From Sphingobacterium spiritivorum ATCC 33861 (GTDB taxonomy: Bacteria; Bacteroidota; Bacteroidia; Sphingobacteriales; Sphingobacteriaceae), in contig NZ_GL379770.1 of the NCBI RefSeq assembly GCF_000143765.1, forward strand, positions 2,258,903 to 2,322,902: a stretch of 64,000 nt of DNA, written 5' to 3'. This document shows, piece after piece, positions 8,377-17,281 of the stretch (positions are counted from its first letter, which is position 1; each line of letters opens with the position of its first letter). The notes below the pieces were generated by a model. It did not search any database, was not told where the DNA came from, and saw nothing but the letters and a program-made list of their open reading frames with translations. The position numbers were made by a program, and so were the translations under genes.

Positions 8377-8784
8377 ATGACTTTTACGCCCTATTTTTTA
8401 CTTCTTTTCAACTTATCTTTTATCCCGCATAGTAATAATCACATTCAGCAAAAACAGGATATACAAAAAAAATGGAAGATCGTTTCTGAAGAAATTACTT
8501 ACCTGAATCCTGACCACAGTAAAAATGAAGGTTTAAGGGGCAGAACTGATTATTCCAGGTCCGAAAAGGACACAATACACTTTCTTCCGGATGGTAAATT
8601 CAATTCAGTAGATGGAAACGGATCCTACACTTTATCCGGAGATTCCATACACATGAATATAGGAGATCAAAAATCTTCTTTCGCATACCAAATATCAGAT
8701 TCAACCCTCATCATGCGTCAGGATTATAAAACGCCATCCTACCTGAAAAGAGTGACACTAAATTTGAAAGTCCTTGAAAAATAA
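8377..8784 (+). CDS. Lipocalin-like secreted protein
   Basis: From the ATG at 8377 the product has 135 residues: a hydrophobic N-terminus (MTFTPYFLLLFNLSFIPH) that looks like a signal peptide, then a small beta barrel-like sequence. The lipocalin-like pattern 'W-k-i-v-s' occurs at KKWKIVSEEITYL, then FLPDGKFNSVDGNGSYTLSGDSIHM and a final strand SYLKRVTLNLK. This layout is common in Bacteroidota proteins annotated as lipocalin-like or DUF5004-like. The frame is open to a GTG at 8197, but that stretch crosses a terminator hairpin, so it is not used. Confidence 0.55.
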   Translation: MTFTPYFLLLFNLSFIPHSNNHIQQKQDIQKKWKIVSEEITYLNPDHSKNEGLRGRTDYSRSEKDTIHFLPDGKFNSVDGNGSYTLSGDSIHMNIGDQKSSFAYQISDSTLIMRQDYKTPSYLKRVTLNLKVLEK

Positions 8785-8799
8785 ACATCAGTATAAAAA

Positions 8800-8836
8800 A
8801 TAATAGCGAGGCTTTTAGCCTCGCTATTATTTTTTA
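8800..8836. terminator. Bidirectional rho-independent terminator
   Basis: Perfect 14-base arms (8800-8813 and 8817-8830) around TTT, with T's after on the plus strand and A's before, serve both the lipocalin-like gene and the facing minus-strand genes. Confidence 0.8.
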
Positions 8837-8876
8837 TAATGCGTCTGATCCAAAACAGACCTACAATGATAAATCA

Positions 8877-9086
8877 TTAAACCTTTCTTCTCCTATCCAC
8901 TAACAGAAAGACAAGCATTAATGCTGAAGACAGGAAACTGCTGATAAGTATCCATTTCACGTCAATATGAGCATACCAAAAATAAGACAGCACATAACTT
9001 ACCGCAAAATAAACAAGGAAAAAGATTAAGATGTATACAAAAACTTTCATATGATCAGACTGTTTTTTTAAGTTATTAATATACAT
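8877..9086 (-). CDS. Small two-helix membrane protein
   Basis: The 69-residue product has a short basic N-terminus, two membrane helices (about residues 13-34 and 44-62) and a basic tail (DRRRKV), suggesting the C-terminus faces the cytoplasm. It was not recognised. ATG codons at 9086 and 9050 are both possible; the first is used. It begins 21 bases after the upstream lipoprotein gene and probably shares its transcript. Confidence 0.55.
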   Translation of the reverse strand: MYINNLKKQSDHMKVFVYILIFFLVYFAVSYVLSYFWYAHIDVKWILISSFLSSALMLVFLLVDRRRKV

Positions 9087-9107
9087 AATTTTATTGTACT
9101 TTCAGAT

Positions 9108-9656
9108 CTATTTTCGCCCCCCATAATTATACGGTGCAGAGAATTCTCCATCAGTAACAGTAATCAGACTATTGTCATCCCCCTTTAGCAAGCCGCTGAA
9201 TTTACCTTTTACACCCCAGTCACTTAAACTGGTAATAGTCAGTTTAAATGAAGTACCTTCTGTGCGTCCCCCACTCCAGGTAGAAGTTCCGATATTCGTA
9301 CTTCCGTTATAGTTTTGTACAAAATAAGTGGCATCCAGTTCAGGGGTTAAACCTCCGGCTACTTCATATGTTTTTTCCTGCGCTCCTTCAGGAAGCACCA
9401 GACTGAATCCGAACCCGGGGGACCGAGCCATATCTTCCCCCTCCCAACCCGACACGACGACGAAATGTATAAGTTTTTCAGATGGCGGATCATTCGCATT
9501 CACATGAAAAGCAAATTCACGTAATTTGCCATTAAACTTACAGCGCATAAATACATCCTGATTTCCATTATCAGGCTTGTTATCACTTTTTGAACAACCT
9601 ACAGACAGAGCTACAGCAAAAACAACGGAAAGCAGAAAGAAAATTTTATTTTTCAT
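9108..9656 (-). CDS. Lipoprotein, beta-rich, unknown function
   Basis: The 182-residue product has a lipoprotein signal with lipobox SVGC (cysteine near residue 21) followed by S-K-S-D, then a linker. The mature part starts VFMRCKFNGKLREFAFHVN, similar to DUF6252-like Bacteroidota lipoproteins that begin with 'a.inGk.f', and continues as beta strands with glycine/threonine-rich turns (NGSTNIGTSTWSGGRTEGT). It is probably surface or periplasm anchored. No enzyme motif is visible. Confidence 0.6.
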   Translation of the reverse strand: MKNKIFFLLSVVFAVALSVGCSKSDNKPDNGNQDVFMRCKFNGKLREFAFHVNANDPPSEKLIHFVVVSGWEGEDMARSPGFGFSLVLPEGAQEKTYEVAGGLTPELDATYFVQNYNGSTNIGTSTWSGGRTEGTSFKLTITSLSDWGVKGKFSGLLKGDDNSLITVTDGEFSAPYNYGGRK

Positions 9657-9725
9657 ATTTTTAAATTAAATGTTAATTGTTAGTTCCAGAGTTCATCAAA
9701 TACCATACCTGAATAAGCCTGTTAG

Positions 9726-10892
9726 CTATTTAAGATCACTCTCCATAAATGCCATTGTACTGCCGATCCAGATGGCGTCCTTTTTATTAAAGTTTACATT
9801 CACCATTTCAGCTTTGGTCATCCTTACGATATTTACTAATAATTCCAGTTCCTTGCTTCCTTCCGCTTTACCAAACAAAAGCCGGATTTCAGCTTTTGAA
9901 AATTCTCCGTTGATATCTTCAAATATCGGAGCATAGCTTACCTTTTGTTGCAGGATATAATTCTCTTTATCAGCAATTTTATCAATATCATCTTGCCCGG
10001 GGTGTATATTTACTCCGCTTCCTGCAAAAGAGAATAATGGCTTTAGTACATACTGATTATAGTCGATATTTTCAGGTGCTTCATGCAAAAAATAGCTTTT
10101 GGGTACATACACATGATTCAGCTTAGGCAGAATAAAAGGATGAGTCACCCATGTGACCTCTACATCATCCGTAAAGTGAAAATCCGTCTTCAGATCAGGG
10201 ATATGATCCAGTTCATCAAAAATAACACGGTTATAGATACGGTTTACTTTTATCTTCCTGCCCTTGTCATGATAGAAAAGCTGGCGACCTTCTTTTATAA
10301 GCTCAGTCAGACAAACCGTTTTTATCCCCAAAAATTGTTCGGTAACATGGAAGTCTACAGCTGTTTTCTGTTTCTCCGGAAATATTTCCAGCAGAATAAC
10401 ATGTTCCGGATTTTCGTTTCCTACGATAATGTTCTTCAACTTTTCTACATATTCGTCTAATGGAATACGTCTTTTAAAATTATCCAGAAAGGGATATACC
10501 GAACGGAGATTTTCTTCATACTGACGCTGAAAACCAAATAGTGAAGGAAAAGCCTGTAGCTCAATAAGCTGAGGTTCCAGTTCTCCTGATTTATTTCTGC
10601 ATATCCCGAAATCAATAGATAGAAAATGACAGTGTGTATCATCTCCCGGTACAAAAGAATCAGAAGGTATAGCTCTGCCAAGTTCCTCTGCAGAAAAAGA
10701 ATCTACCTGCTGAATAATAGATTCAGCAACGCAAAATAGTTTCTCCTGAAAGGCTTTATCTATGAAAACCGGACTTTCGGAAAGTCTAAAACCAATATCA
10801 GTATCTGAATACTGCTGACAGACATCTATTAATTTTTGATATTTCTCGGACGAGAAAGCTTCATTAAATTTTTTTCTGAAACGAGCTATCAT
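9726..10892 (-). CDS. ATP-grasp-like ligase (third of three in the operon)
   Basis: This is the last gene of the amide-ligase operon, 388 residues. The C-terminal half carries ATP-grasp hallmarks: YVLKPLFSFAGSGVNIHPG (lysine and glycine-rich loop), ENYILQQKVSYAPIFED (adenine-binding hinge) and KAEIRLLFG. The N-terminal half contains HCHFLSIDFGICRNKSGELEP and IELQAFPSL, a possible metal-binding or substrate segment placed before rather than after the loop, as in permuted ATP-grasp proteins. The substrate is unknown. The frame is open to a TTG at 10946 overlapping the amidotransferase; ATG 10892, 13 bases after that stop and with an A-rich leader, is preferred. Confidence 0.65.
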   Translation of the reverse strand: MIARFRKKFNEAFSSEKYQKLIDVCQQYSDTDIGFRLSESPVFIDKAFQEKLFCVAESIIQQVDSFSAEELGRAIPSDSFVPGDDTHCHFLSIDFGICRNKSGELEPQLIELQAFPSLFGFQRQYEENLRSVYPFLDNFKRRIPLDEYVEKLKNIIVGNENPEHVILLEIFPEKQKTAVDFHVTEQFLGIKTVCLTELIKEGRQLFYHDKGRKIKVNRIYNRVIFDELDHIPDLKTDFHFTDDVEVTWVTHPFILPKLNHVYVPKSYFLHEAPENIDYNQYVLKPLFSFAGSGVNIHPGQDDIDKIADKENYILQQKVSYAPIFEDINGEFSKAEIRLLFGKAEGSKELELLVNIVRMTKAEMVNVNFNKKDAIWIGSTMAFMESDLK

Positions 10893-10905
10893 ATTCTTTT
10901 GTTTT

Positions 10906-11739
10906 TTAGGCCAGTGAAGTAGCTTTGAAGACCTGTTCGGCCGCAAATTCTAAAAACCGGGGTAAAATTTCCTTTCTTGTTAATATTACTTTATCATGGT
11001 CATTGATACGATCAATCGTTTCCTGATATTTCTCCGGTCCGTGATCCTCGATAATACTGTTTCTGTATTTTTCAATCTTGAGTGCCTCCATAAATCCTAC
11101 CGGATCTGCCTCCGGATGAAACTGTGTACCGAATATTTCATCAGAAAACCGGATAGCCATTACAGCTCTTTCCAAATCAATATGCGGACGGATCTTTTCT
11201 AATGCGGTAATCTTCATTCCGTATTTATCCAGGTGATCTGACTTTGGACGGACAACCTGATAGGCTCTAGAGTCTACAGCATAAAAAGGTTCAGGAAGAT
11301 TCTTCAGCATCAGATCCCGCTCAGCGTCTTCTGTTTTGTGAATTGGCATCACCCCGAAAGAATACGACTTCCGGAGTATCACCTCAGCCAGGTCCCAATA
11401 TATACAGGCTACCTGAAAGGAATGACAGATAAGAAACAGATATTTTTTAGCATCATTTTCTTTATTATGCTTCCATATTGCATTCAGAAAACGATTGTAA
11501 TTTTCTTCCCATACATAACCTTCCTTATGGGGATTTCCGGGACCTCCTGAGGAAATAAAAATATCAAAATCTTTAATATCCGGTATTTCGTACTTAGAAC
11601 GAACATCAAAAATCTCAATGAGGATTATATAGTCCGAACCCGCTTTAAAAGCTGCTGATATATCTTTAATATTACCCATCCCCTGATTGGGATAATTGTT
11701 GTTCATATCCAGTAAAGCAATCCTTACCTGATGATTCAT
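10906..11739 (-). CDS. Class-I glutamine amidotransferase (GuaA-like domain)
   Basis: The 277-residue product has the class-I amidotransferase triad: nucleophile C105 in LFLICHSFQ, and H208 and E210 in GTQFHPEAD. The oxyanion loop is SGGPGNP (64-70). No synthetase domain is fused, so it would hand ammonia to a partner, plausibly one of the neighbouring ligases, or hydrolyse a gamma-glutamyl bond as related enzymes do. It is the seventh gene of the operon, 63 bases after the GCS2 ligase and 13 before the last ATP-grasp gene. The family is sure; substrate and partner are inferred from context. Confidence 0.8.
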   Translation of the reverse strand: MNHQVRIALLDMNNNYPNQGMGNIKDISAAFKAGSDYIILIEIFDVRSKYEIPDIKDFDIFISSGGPGNPHKEGYVWEENYNRFLNAIWKHNKENDAKKYLFLICHSFQVACIYWDLAEVILRKSYSFGVMPIHKTEDAERDLMLKNLPEPFYAVDSRAYQVVRPKSDHLDKYGMKITALEKIRPHIDLERAVMAIRFSDEIFGTQFHPEADPVGFMEALKIEKYRNSIIEDHGPEKYQETIDRINDHDKVILTRKEILPRFLEFAAEQVFKATSLA

Positions 11740-11802
11740 AATATGTAAATTTTTCTAATATAGAACTGTAGTAAAAAATTGTTTTATTAGCTGATTGCAC
11801 GA

Positions 11803-12903
11803 TCAAAGCACTGATTTCTCAGTTTCACAGATCATATAATCGACGACCTTTTTGATATCTCCTGTTTCATTGAAAACCATTAATTGCCGGTCTGCTCCTG
11901 TTCCCATTTTGACAATTTGCCGCGCATATTCTACTTCCTTACGGCAACCTAGTCCGTCCACTACATCATCAATAAACTCCAGTAGTTCATCTAATAATAT
12001 AGCATACGGAACACTGGTTTCTTTACCAAAATCAATCAGATCAGCATGTATTCCATCTTTGGAAGCCCGCCACTTATTTTCACTGAGCAATAATCTGCGA
12101 TAAGAACGAAAACTGATATTCTGCTGATGCATTTTATAGATTTTCGCTACTAATGATTGCATAATCGCTGCAAGGCATGTTGTTTCGTCAATAGTAAAAG
12201 GCATATCACATATCCTGAATTCGATTGTCGGATAAAACGGGTGCACCCGAAGATCCCACCAGATCTTTTTGGCGTTGTCTATGGTACCTGTTTTTATCAT
12301 CAGGTTGACGTAAGCATCAAATTCGGCAACACTGCCAAAATAACTGGGGATTCCGGTTCTGGGGAATTTGGCAAAAACCTCCTGACGATAGGATTTAAAC
12401 CCTGTAAGGCGTCCTACCCAGAAGGGCGAATTGGTAGACAGCGCATATACATGTGGCAGAAAGTAACGCATCACATTCTGTATACGGATCCCCTCTTCAC
12501 GATCAGGGATACCAATATGAACATGAAGGCCAAAGATCAGATTCGATCGCGCAACATCCCCCATGTCATTCACAATTTTATTATAGCGTTCGGCTTTCGT
12601 AATAACATTGTCTTTCCAATGGGAAAAAGGGTGTGTACCGCCTCCTGAAACACGAAGCCCCTGATCGTGTGCTATTTTTACCAACTGACGTCTCAGACCA
12701 GTCAGTTCTTCACGGGCATGTTGGATATTCTGACAAATACCGGTTTCCATTTCGACCATAGATTCGTGCATTTCATGCTTCAGATTTTCGCTTAAAATAG
12801 CCTTGCCACTTTCAATAATCTTGGAAACATGTGATACCAGATCTCTGCTCTCTGCATCAATGATCTGATATTCTTCTTCTATACCTATCGTAAACTTGTG
12901 CAT
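11803..12903 (-). CDS. Carboxylate-amine ligase, GCS2 family (YbdK-like)
   Basis: The 366-residue product is a full-length GCS2/YbdK protein. It opens with FTIGIEEEYQII, the glutamate-rich ATP/metal motif. It continues with SGGGTHPFSHW, FGLHVHIGIPD, the FWVGRLTGFKSYR region and FYPTIEFRICDMP, all family hallmarks. Members join a carboxylate to an amine with ATP; E. coli YbdK has weak glutamate-cysteine ligase activity. Here it sits between two ATP-grasp ligases and an amidotransferase, so its product is probably an intermediate of the operon's pathway, not glutathione; no glutathione synthetase signature was recognised nearby. Confidence 0.88.
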   Translation of the reverse strand: MHKFTIGIEEEYQIIDAESRDLVSHVSKIIESGKAILSENLKHEMHESMVEMETGICQNIQHAREELTGLRRQLVKIAHDQGLRVSGGGTHPFSHWKDNVITKAERYNKIVNDMGDVARSNLIFGLHVHIGIPDREEGIRIQNVMRYFLPHVYALSTNSPFWVGRLTGFKSYRQEVFAKFPRTGIPSYFGSVAEFDAYVNLMIKTGTIDNAKKIWWDLRVHPFYPTIEFRICDMPFTIDETTCLAAIMQSLVAKIYKMHQQNISFRSYRRLLLSENKWRASKDGIHADLIDFGKETSVPYAILLDELLEFIDDVVDGLGCRKEVEYARQIVKMGTGADRQLMVFNETGDIKKVVDYMICETEKSVL

Positions 12904-12961
12904 TTCGGTTAATTTTTGGTTAGCAGTCCAGAAGAAAATATCTTCTGAAGTTTTTGTATTT

Positions 12962-13915
12962 CTATCTGATTGAATCCTTCACAAATGTCCCCCATGATAT
13001 ATTCGGTTTTCCGGGAGTATATTCTTTAGCCTTCTCTATTGCCAGCTTAGCGGCATGTTCTACTATCCATGCAAAATTTTCCTCTCCCACAGAGTTTTTG
13101 TCTGCATCAGGCGCAGGATTACAAAAATCAATAGCATATGGTATACCGTCCCGTACGGCAAATTCCACCGTATTGAAATCATAACCCAAAGCCTGATTCA
13201 TCGTAATGGTGTAGTCATGGATGGTCTTTAGCAGATCCTTGAGCTGTTTTCCCGAGTACTGAGATTTGGCAGCATATCTCAAGTGGTGGGGATTCCGGGG
13301 TTCATATGGCATAATATGAACATATTTTTTCCCTAAACAATAGACACGGTAGTAGTCTTCAAAGACGATTTCCTCCTGGACCATCATGACCAGCTGATCA
13401 GTTTCTCCCAGTTTGTTCCATAAATCATCAGGATTTTCGACACGGTACACATTTCTCCAGCCGCCACCGTCATGCGGTTTCATATAGGCCGGGAAACCTA
13501 CATACTCAAAGATATATTCCCAGTCATGGGGAAAACTAAGGTTTCTGAACGATGTTTCCGAAGTATTTACAGGTCTCTCATGCGAAGGCAGCAAGACCGT
13601 CTTAGGTAAAGGGATACCCAGCTTACTCATGAGCGCATTGTTGAAGAATTTTTCATCAGCACTCCACCAGAACGGGTTATTGATAATATAAGTGCCGTTA
13701 ACCGCTGCATTTTTGAGGTATGCTCTGTAAAAAGGCACATCCTGAGATATACGGTCGATAATAACAGCATACCCATAATCTGCTCCCTGCTCCAGTATCT
13801 CAATTTTTACAGGTTCAGCGATTATTTTACCTTTACCCAATTCATTGACTTTATCAATAAACGCCCATGGGAATGTGTCTTCCATTCCGAATAGGATTCC
13901 AACTCTCTTTACCAT
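12962..13915 (-). CDS. ATP-grasp ligase (second in the operon)
   Basis: This 317-residue protein has RimK/Ddl-like ATP-grasp features: an N-terminal pre-ATP-grasp part (VKRVGILFGMED), FPAYMKPHDGGGWRNVYRV (lysine and glycine loop), LVMMVQEEIVFEDYYRVYCLG (adenine contact and arginine), and FNTVEFAVRDGIPYAIDFCNPAPD, which gives the metal-binding acidic residue and asparagine. Enzymes of this fold form an acyl phosphate and then an amide or peptide bond. It lies 39 bases after the esterase gene and 58 before the GCS2 gene. The substrate cannot be deduced. Confidence 0.8.
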   Translation of the reverse strand: MVKRVGILFGMEDTFPWAFIDKVNELGKGKIIAEPVKIEILEQGADYGYAVIIDRISQDVPFYRAYLKNAAVNGTYIINNPFWWSADEKFFNNALMSKLGIPLPKTVLLPSHERPVNTSETSFRNLSFPHDWEYIFEYVGFPAYMKPHDGGGWRNVYRVENPDDLWNKLGETDQLVMMVQEEIVFEDYYRVYCLGKKYVHIMPYEPRNPHHLRYAAKSQYSGKQLKDLLKTIHDYTITMNQALGYDFNTVEFAVRDGIPYAIDFCNPAPDADKNSVGEENFAWIVEHAAKLAIEKAKEYTPGKPNISWGTFVKDSIR

Positions 13916-13954
13916 AATATTATTTTTTTAGGTTAATTATATTCGATCTGTATT

Positions 13955-14668
13955 TTATGAAAAATAGGCACCTATAAATCTGGGGAAGGCCATCCTCCAC
14001 AATGGCCAGTCATGATCAATCCATTTGGCCTCATCGTACCAGTGATCGATTCCTTTGGACCGTAAGATTTCTGACATTCTCTGATTCTTATTCAGACATA
14101 CATCCTGATCTGATGTACTAAGCACAATGTGCATATGACCAAATTTCCAGGAAGCGTCGTTTTGCATAAATTCTTCGGGACAATTAAAATAAACGGTCTC
14201 ACTGCTGTACCCATCCATAAAATTGCGGATAGAAAATGCACCGGACATGGCAATCAGGTGTGACACGACATCCGGAAAACGAAATGCAAAATTTGTAGCA
14301 TGAAAAGCTCCGAAGCTGCATCCGGCAACAGCTACACGATGTACATTATGGGTTTTCTGAATAAACGGAATATACTCCAGGAAAAGAAACAACATATAAT
14401 TTTCATAACGTGCTATCCGCTCATGTGGAGGAATACGGGTATTGTATAAATTTTCCTGATCCAGTGTTTCCAGATTAAAGAGTTTTATTTTACCATTGTC
14501 AGTAAAATAATCCACGGATGCATTTAGATGAAAATCAGAATTCTGTGTAAAACTCCCCTGTGAGGTAGGAAACATAATAACAGGCAGTCCGTAATGCCCG
14601 GTTACCTGTATATTAATCGTTCTTCCCAGCATATGGGAATAATACTCTGTATATTCTACTTTTGGCAT
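13955..14668 (-). CDS. Alpha/beta-hydrolase esterase
   Basis: The 237-residue product belongs to the esterase-D-like alpha/beta-hydrolases. The nucleophile S118 lies in AVAGCSFGAFHA, an acid in LSTSDQD, and the histidine in IDHDWPLW, so the triad looks complete. There is no signal peptide; it acts in the cytoplasm. Lodged between two ATP-grasp genes (16 and 39 bases apart), it may hydrolyse an ester or thioester intermediate or release a product. It is one of two hydrolases in the operon and differs from the first in lacking the extra N-terminal domain. Confidence 0.8.
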   Translation of the reverse strand: MPKVEYTEYYSHMLGRTINIQVTGHYGLPVIMFPTSQGSFTQNSDFHLNASVDYFTDNGKIKLFNLETLDQENLYNTRIPPHERIARYENYMLFLFLEYIPFIQKTHNVHRVAVAGCSFGAFHATNFAFRFPDVVSHLIAMSGAFSIRNFMDGYSSETVYFNCPEEFMQNDASWKFGHMHIVLSTSDQDVCLNKNQRMSEILRSKGIDHWYDEAKWIDHDWPLWRMAFPRFIGAYFS

Positions 14669-14684
14669 ATCTTCTTTTTTTAAA

Positions 14685-15890
14685 TTAAGAAACCGGCTTA
14701 GCCTGCGGTGGCAGAATGCTCAGATGATGGGTATATATTTTTTCGGCAGCACTATCCAGCGCCTCGCTGATTTTTTCGGCAGAATCAGATTGATACAACA
14801 GGCTGATATGGTGTTCCAGGTCCAGCGATTTAACGAGTTCAGCTACCCGAAAATCTATAATATCAGGATATTTATCCTTCGCCAAAGCAATTATAAGTCC
14901 GGCGAAATACTTCCTTTTATAGTTAAGATGATAGGTAGATTTATTCAATACCATCGTTTCTATTTTCACCCATTCCCGCCAGAGGTTAACATGGGTTGCG
15001 GCCTCTACCATATCTGCTATATGTGCTCCGCCAACGCGGCAAGAGGTTTCGAGAAAATAAAATTTCCCGTCTTCGTTACTTTTTATAAACTCCGAATGTG
15101 TCGCCCCATGTACGATACCAAATTTTGATAAAACCTGATGATTTATTTCTTCCAGTTGTTTGAAGTCTTCTGAATCTTCCCCCAGTGTTTTGGTTCTGAA
15201 GATTCCTCCCTCATGAGATACCGCCATAGGCGGAGACAGGTACCGGGAACAGGAAATAAATTTGATTTCTTTGTCATAGACGAGACAATCTACATGAAAT
15301 ACATCTCCCGGCTTAAAGACTTCCAGCAAAAAATGAATACGTTCTGCACCAAGCTCATCAAGAGCCTGCCAAAGTGCATCAGTACTATGTATTTTTCTTA
15401 TTCCGCTGGCAGAGGCTTCTGAGCGAGGCTTCAGCACCCAGGGAGCAGGGTTTTCTTCTATGAATTTTGCGATGACAGCATCATTAAAAACCGGGACAAA
15501 GGATGGAATATGAATTCCGTTGTCTTTAGCCATCTGGCGCATCGCCAGCTTATCCCGGAAATATCGGTATGTCGTCTGCCCCATACCCTGTATCCGGAAA
15601 GTTTCCCGGATTAAGGCCGCTTTCTCTACATCGAAATCGTCTAAAGCAATGACGGTATCGATAATATGGATTCTCATAAGATAAGCGAATCCCTGGATCA
15701 TATGATCAGAATTCCAGACCGATGGCTCGGTCTCGGGCATGTAGTAGACTTCATCAATAGCATGCCACGGCCAGTTTTTGTCTTTCAGACTTTCAGATGT
15801 AATCAGGATGACCTTATTGCCCAGCTTTTTACATTCATCCATAAAGTCATAGCCTTTATAATAACTGGAAAGGCATACAAATGTTCTCAT
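14685..15890 (-). CDS. ATP-grasp ligase (first in the operon)
   Basis: The 401-residue product has a carbamoyl-phosphate-synthase/biotin-carboxylase-type ATP-grasp fold: a Rossmann-like N-terminus (RTFVCLSSYYKGYDFMDECKK), VIALDDFDVEKAALIRE, DKLAMRQMAKDNGI, PWVLKPRSEASASGIRKI (ATP lysine and loop), HVDCLVYDKEIKFI, and FYFLETSCRVGGAHIADMV (metal-binding glutamate and arginine). This subtype often joins amino acids. It follows the aminopeptidase gene by five bases and precedes the esterase by 16, so co-translation is likely. The substrate is unknown. Confidence 0.82.
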   Translation of the reverse strand: MRTFVCLSSYYKGYDFMDECKKLGNKVILITSESLKDKNWPWHAIDEVYYMPETEPSVWNSDHMIQGFAYLMRIHIIDTVIALDDFDVEKAALIRETFRIQGMGQTTYRYFRDKLAMRQMAKDNGIHIPSFVPVFNDAVIAKFIEENPAPWVLKPRSEASASGIRKIHSTDALWQALDELGAERIHFLLEVFKPGDVFHVDCLVYDKEIKFISCSRYLSPPMAVSHEGGIFRTKTLGEDSEDFKQLEEINHQVLSKFGIVHGATHSEFIKSNEDGKFYFLETSCRVGGAHIADMVEAATHVNLWREWVKIETMVLNKSTYHLNYKRKYFAGLIIALAKDKYPDIIDFRVAELVKSLDLEHHISLLYQSDSAEKISEALDSAAEKIYTHHLSILPPQAKPVS

Positions 15891-15895
15891 AACTA

Positions 15896-17281
15896 TCAGG
15901 TTTGCAAGTTTTCTATAAAATCTATTAAAAGACGTACACCATATCCTGTGGCAGCCTTTTCTTTAGCATACCTTACATTTCCGAAGCACATAGCAGCAAT
16001 ATCCAGATGTGCCCATTTAGGATGCTCATTAATAAAATGTTTTAGGAAAGTGGCAGCGACAATACAGTCGCCAACAGGTTTGAGCGATATATTTTTAAAA
16101 TCAGCTACATCTGATTTAATCTCATCCTCCCAATCCTCCCATAACGGCAAATTCCAGAGGCGTTGACCGGTTTTTTGTCCCGACTTTAGCAATTGTTGCT
16201 CTAATGCCTCATTATTTGAAAACAATGCCCCGCATGTACTGCCAAACATTCTCACCGCACTGCCTGTAAGTGTTACCAGATCTATCAGATAATCAGTTTT
16301 ATAATTTTTTGACAGATAGCTCAATCCGTCTGCCAGCGTCAGACGCCCTTCAGCATCTGTATCCAGTATCTCTATGGTGTTTCCGTTATAGGCGGTGACA
16401 ACATCACTTGGCAGGTAAGAATTATTGGATACGGCATTATCTGTAATCGGCAATATGGCTACAATATCTACCGGAAATTTCATCTTTGATACCGCAATCA
16501 ACGCCCCCAGTATAGCTGTAGCTCCCCCCATATCACTTTTCATATAATGAAGATTGGCGGAAGGTTTGATAGAGATGCCTCCGGTATCAAATAAGACACA
16601 TTTGCCGACCAACCCTATTACAGGAGCTCCCTTTGTCCCGCACCGGTATTCCATAATGGTAAAAGATGCTTCCTGACTGCTTCCCTGATTGACTGCCAGA
16701 AAAGCACCAAGTCCATGAATTTCACATTCCTTTCTGTTAAAAGAAGTATACTGCAACTCATATTCCCTGGATTTTTCCTTTAGAAAAGCATTTAAAAGTG
16801 TTGTCCGCTTAAAATTCGCCGGCTTGTTCAACCAGTCCATGCACATAAACTGACCTTCGCAAATGGATTTAATCTTAGTCAATCCAGCTTTATGATCCTG
16901 CAGTCCTTCCCACTTGAATCTATCATCCCACAATGGATGAGTCGCCTTAAAAGGATATTCATAAGTTCCCAGATAGAATCCCATCCATAAACTTTCAAAA
17001 CCCGGACTGTCCAGTAGATCGTGATGCAGGTATGTGGAGGTTGGTAATAGTTTTTCTCTGTTGTCATAAGCGAATTTCTGACCAATATCCACCAGTACAC
17101 TTTCAGTGCAGGAAGAGTTTCCGATTCCCAAAAACCAGGTGATCTCCTTTTCAGAGGTTATGACGAAACTTTCATGTTGCTTACCTGAAAAAAACTTATC
17201 CATAGCATCAGGATAGACGGGCTTGTGCGCCGTCCATGATACTTCGGAGTAGATATAGATATGTTGAATCAGCTTAGACAT
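15896..17281 (-). CDS. M17 leucyl aminopeptidase
   Basis: The 461-residue product has the complete M17 two-metal site: K227 and D232 in VGKCVLFDTGG, K239 in ISIKP, D250 in KSDMGG, and D309, E311 and R313 in DTDAEGRL. The usual signature is NTDAEGRL, so only the first residue differs. The enzyme should remove N-terminal residues from peptides or dipeptides in the cytoplasm. Its start overlaps the end of the upstream esterase gene (GAAAATGTCTAA), indicating coupled translation. In this operon it probably trims or recycles the peptide made by the ligases rather than acting as general housekeeping PepA. Confidence 0.88.
   Translation of the reverse strand: MSKLIQHIYIYSEVSWTAHKPVYPDAMDKFFSGKQHESFVITSEKEITWFLGIGNSSCTESVLVDIGQKFAYDNREKLLPTSTYLHHDLLDSPGFESLWMGFYLGTYEYPFKATHPLWDDRFKWEGLQDHKAGLTKIKSICEGQFMCMDWLNKPANFKRTTLLNAFLKEKSREYELQYTSFNRKECEIHGLGAFLAVNQGSSQEASFTIMEYRCGTKGAPVIGLVGKCVLFDTGGISIKPSANLHYMKSDMGGATAILGALIAVSKMKFPVDIVAILPITDNAVSNNSYLPSDVVTAYNGNTIEILDTDAEGRLTLADGLSYLSKNYKTDYLIDLVTLTGSAVRMFGSTCGALFSNNEALEQQLLKSGQKTGQRLWNLPLWEDWEDEIKSDVADFKNISLKPVGDCIVAATFLKHFINEHPKWAHLDIAAMCFGNVRYAKEKAATGYGVRLLIDFIENLQT

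Noticed and set aside
12157-12648. Long open frame on the plus strand opposite the GCS2 ligase gene
   Set aside because: It lies wholly antisense to a strongly conserved gene and shows no family features; it is a by-product of codon bias.
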